Shown one piece after another: positions 6,249-8,204 of a DNA stretch of 8,204 nt. The translations under genes were made by a program, and so were the position numbers. The notes beneath the pieces were generated by a model that did no database searches, was not told the DNA's origin, and saw only the letters and a program-made list of their open reading frames with translations. The DNA comes from an uncultured Parvularculaceae bacterium (GTDB taxonomy: Bacteria > Pseudomonadota > Alphaproteobacteria > Caulobacterales > Parvularculaceae): positions 1-8,204 of the forward strand of contig CAMYNO010000204.1 in NCBI GenBank assembly GCA_947259815.1, given 5' to 3'. Each line of letters opens with the position of its first letter. The first letter of the stretch is position 1.

Positions 6249-6730
6249 CAACAACGATGCAGGATGGTTTGTGCGAAGTGCGCGTCGACTACGAAGGCTG
6301 GCGGGAAATTGAGCCGGCGCCGTTATCGGAACTGTGTCTGCGCGCCGTTGCCGCATCGATACAGGAAGAGATTTCCCCTGTGTCGGTTCTCTTCACTGAC
6401 GATGCGGCGGTCGCAGCGCTGAATTCAACCTATCGCGGCAAGGATGCGGCGACGAATGTATTGTCCTTTCCCGCGGGCGATCATTTGCCGCCCGGCGAAG
6501 CCTATCTTGGCGATGTCGTGTTGGCGTTTGAGACTTGCCAACGTGAGGCGGCGGACCGTAGCGTGCCCTTGCGCGCCCATGCGGCGCATCTTCTCGTGCA
6601 TGGCATGTTGCATCTGATCGGGTATGATCATGAAAACGATGTGGACGCCGCGAAAATGGAAGCGCGCGAATCGAGCATTCTTGCGCGTTTGGGCGTTCCC
6701 GATCCTTATGCCGCCCTCGATGAGGTTTAG
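6245..6730 (+). CDS. ybeY: Endoribonuclease YbeY (rRNA maturation factor)
   Basis: YbeY is a zinc-dependent single-strand endoribonuclease needed for 16S rRNA 3'-end maturation and ribosome quality control. The 161-residue protein carries the metal-binding motif H119-x3-H123-x5-H129 in HGMLHLIGYDH. It also has the conserved block YRGKDAATNVLSFP (63-76), whose Arg64 corresponds to the conserved arginine of the family, and YLGDVVLA (87-94). The assigned GTG at 6245 overlaps the phoH stop by 4 bp (GTGA) without a clear Shine-Dalgarno. An in-frame ATG at 6257 would shorten the protein by four residues and is a real alternative. The corC gene follows after 12 bp. Confidence 0.95.
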   Translation: MTTTMQDGLCEVRVDYEGWREIEPAPLSELCLRAVAASIQEEISPVSVLFTDDAAVAALNSTYRGKDAATNVLSFPAGDHLPPGEAYLGDVVLAFETCQREAADRSVPLRAHAAHLLVHGMLHLIGYDHENDVDAAKMEARESSILARLGVPDPYAALDEV

Positions 6731-6742
6731 CGGCGAGCAAAG

Positions 6743-7651
6743 ATGAAGATGACGAACGAATTATCAGACCCGGATGAACCTCCTCGACGCGAGGGATTTT
6801 TCTCAAGACTTCGATCCTTGTTTTCGAACAGTTCCGACGCTGAAGGCATAGCCGACATCGCGGATGCGGAAGACTTTGCGAGCGATGGCGACGACGCGTT
6901 TACAAACGCCCGCCGCGCCATGATTGAGCGGGTCGTCGCCTTTGACGAAAAAACCGTATTCGACGTTATGGCGCCGCGCGCCGATATCTTTGCCGTAGAC
7001 ATCAACACGCCGCTCGAAGAGCTTGTGAAATCCTTCGCGGAGGCGGGGCATTCGCGCATGCCGGTTTATCGCGGCGATCTCGATGATCCGGTAGGCATGG
7101 TGCATATCAAGGATGTGGTCGGGCTCCTGTCGAATGGTGCAGATTCGCTCGACCAGGGCGCGCCGGTGCTGAAATCCATTCGCCGCGACCTGCTTTATGC
7201 GCCGCCCTCCATGCGCGTTACGGACATGCTGTTGCGGATGCAGGCAAGCCGCATTCACATGGCTCTCGTCATTGACGAATATGGCGGCACGGACGGCCTC
7301 GTCACGATTGAAGATCTCGTTGAAGAGATTGTCGGCGACATCAACGACGAGCATGACGATGATGACGAACCGTCGGTTACGCCGGCGGCCGATGGCGGCT
7401 GGATTGCCGACGCCCGTGCGGAACTTGACGTCTTTGTCGAAGAAACCGGCGCAAGTCTTGTTCTTGAGGACGAGGAAATTGATACGGTCGGCGGTTATGT
7501 GGTGTCGATAGCGGGCCGGGTGCCGCAGCGGGGCGAGATCATTGCAAGCCCCTCCGGCTTTGACTTCGAAATTGCCGAAGCCGACGCCAGAAAAGTCCGC
7601 CGTTTGCGCATCCGCCAATCGCGGCGTCCCCAGAACGAAGCGGCTGAATAG
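6743..7651 (+). CDS. corC: CorC/TlyC-like CBS-domain protein (hemolysin family, cytosolic form)
   Basis: This 302-residue protein has the short CorC/YbeX architecture. An acidic N-terminus (1-55) is followed by a family-typical lead-in (RRAMIERVVAFDEKTVFDVM, 58-76 region), two CBS domains at about 75-133 and 142-200, and a C-terminal CorC_HlyC transporter-associated domain at about 218-290. The stretch EYGGTDGLVTIEDLVEEIVGD (179-199) is the conserved end of the second CBS domain. There is no DUF21 membrane domain, so it is soluble or membrane-associated. The E. coli homologue is linked to Mg2+/Co2+ efflux and sits in the same phoH-ybeY-corC-lnt order. Start ATG 6743 is chosen; ATG 6749 is equally possible. 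The stop TAG shares its G with the lnt GTG. The hemolysin name is historical and does not show toxicity. Confidence 0.92.
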   Translation: MKMTNELSDPDEPPRREGFFSRLRSLFSNSSDAEGIADIADAEDFASDGDDAFTNARRAMIERVVAFDEKTVFDVMAPRADIFAVDINTPLEELVKSFAEAGHSRMPVYRGDLDDPVGMVHIKDVVGLLSNGADSLDQGAPVLKSIRRDLLYAPPSMRVTDMLLRMQASRIHMALVIDEYGGTDGLVTIEDLVEEIVGDINDEHDDDDEPSVTPAADGGWIADARAELDVFVEETGASLVLEDEEIDTVGGYVVSIAGRVPQRGEIIASPSGFDFEIAEADARKVRRLRIRQSRRPQNEAAE

Positions 7652-8204
7652 TGCCAAACATCATTGAGCGCATCGGCGCGCCAATTGAACGCTTTGCTGT
7701 TGAGGTGAAAGCGCTTACCGGCTGGCGGCGCGCTGGCGTTGCGTTTCTTGCCGGGGTTTGCGGCGCTCTCGCCATGGCGCCGGTATATGCGCTGCCGCTG
7801 CTGGTTGTGGCCTTCTCTATTTTTGTCCTGCTGATTGATGCGGCGCACGATGGCGTCAGGCCGCGGCGGCGCGCTTTTGCCGCCGGCTGGTGGTTCGGTT
7901 TCGGCTACTTCCTTGCCGGCGTTTACTGGATGGCGTTTTCGTTTTTCGTTCAGGCGGATCAATTCGCCTGGATGGCGCCATTTGCCGTAACGGCGATGCC
8001 GGCCGGGCTGGCGGTTTTTGCCGGATTGGCGGGGCTCGTTTGTGTCTCGCTCTGGCGATCCGGGTGGGCGCGTATTCTTATCTTTGCTGCGGTTTTTGCG
8101 ATATTTGAATATCTGCGCGGTCACATACTGACCGGCCTTCCTTGGAACCTTGCGGGACAGGCGCTTGCCGGGTCCGCCATCGGCGCACAGACCGCCGCAT
8201 GGTA
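7651..8204 (+). CDS. lnt: Apolipoprotein N-acyltransferase Lnt (N-terminal part, cut by window end)
   Basis: Lnt adds the third acyl chain to the N-terminal cysteine of diacylated lipoproteins in the inner membrane, using phospholipid as donor. From GTG 7651, 184 codons are present and the frame is still open at 8204. Several hydrophobic segments are visible at about 27-44, 46-64, 76-100, 108-133 and 138-155. Family motifs are clear: GWWFGFGYFLAGVYWMAF (79-96), and EYLRGHILTGLPWNLAG (153-169), the conserved ExLRG...GFPWN block that precedes the periplasmic nitrilase-like domain. That catalytic domain (Glu-Lys-Cys) lies beyond the window. The TAGTG junction with corC overlaps by one base, and no separate Shine-Dalgarno is obvious, so translation is probably coupled. 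Confidence 0.93.
   Translation, partial: MPNIIERIGAPIERFAVEVKALTGWRRAGVAFLAGVCGALAMAPVYALPLLVVAFSIFVLLIDAAHDGVRPRRRAFAAGWWFGFGYFLAGVYWMAFSFFVQADQFAWMAPFAVTAMPAGLAVFAGLAGLVCVSLWRSGWARILIFAAVFAIFEYLRGHILTGLPWNLAGQALAGSAIGAQTAAW

Noticed and set aside
6803..7657. 284-codon open frame on the - strand opposite corC
   Set aside because: It lies entirely antisense to a gene with clear CBS and CorC_HlyC domains, and its translation shows no recognisable domain. Long mirror frames are common in GC-rich genes with this codon usage.
7495..8124. 209-codon open frame on the - strand opposite corC/lnt
   Set aside because: The product is rich in Arg, Pro and Lys with no motif, and the + strand here encodes unmistakable Lnt sequence.

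Overview
This window looks like a chromosomal housekeeping region from an alphaproteobacterium. No mobile element, CRISPR array, tRNA or rRNA is visible. The assignment rests on two things. The gene order tsaB-rimI-fur ... miaB-phoH-ybeY-corC-lnt is an arrangement known from many Alphaproteobacteria, and the proteins have alphaproteobacterial features: a Fur/Mur-type regulator with no CxxC zinc site, and a TsaB tail ending in a PLYLRAPDAK-like sequence. Base composition is moderately GC-rich and even across the window, and every gene but one is on the + strand. Genus or family cannot be named from this sequence.

Left part (1-1763): the C-terminal end of a nitroreductase-family protein resembling malonic semialdehyde reductase RutE, whose reading frame looks disturbed near the window edge. 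It is followed by tsaB (tRNA t6A37 synthesis), rimI (GNAT N-acetyltransferase, overlapping tsaB by 4 bp) and a Fur/Mur-family metal regulator that starts at a TTG behind a very strong Shine-Dalgarno.

Middle part (1764-3897): the accessory, least understood section. A 368-residue diiron ferritin-like protein of unknown substrate lies behind a 35-bp, almost perfectly symmetric operator-like element (1833-1867) made of two 16-bp palindromes. Facing it on the - strand, with only 22 bp between the stop codons, is a secreted DUF1223 thioredoxin-fold protein with a CSSC motif. A divergent intergenic region of 163 bp separates that gene from miaB.

Right part (3898-8204): a tight operon of miaB (ms2i6A37 methylthiotransferase), phoH/ybeZ (ATPase), ybeY (endoribonuclease), corC/tlyC-like CBS protein and lnt (apolipoprotein N-acyltransferase, cut by the window end). 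Three of its four junctions are stop/start overlaps of 1-4 bp, and three of the downstream genes use TTG or GTG starts, which suggests translational coupling. The theme is translation quality (tRNA position-37 modification, 16S rRNA maturation, ribosome-associated ATPase), with envelope maintenance at the end.

The most interesting points are the symmetric tandem operator, the uncharacterised diiron protein it probably controls, and the possible frame disruption of the RutE-like gene. I did not find a clear new multi-gene system; most of the window is well-known core genes.
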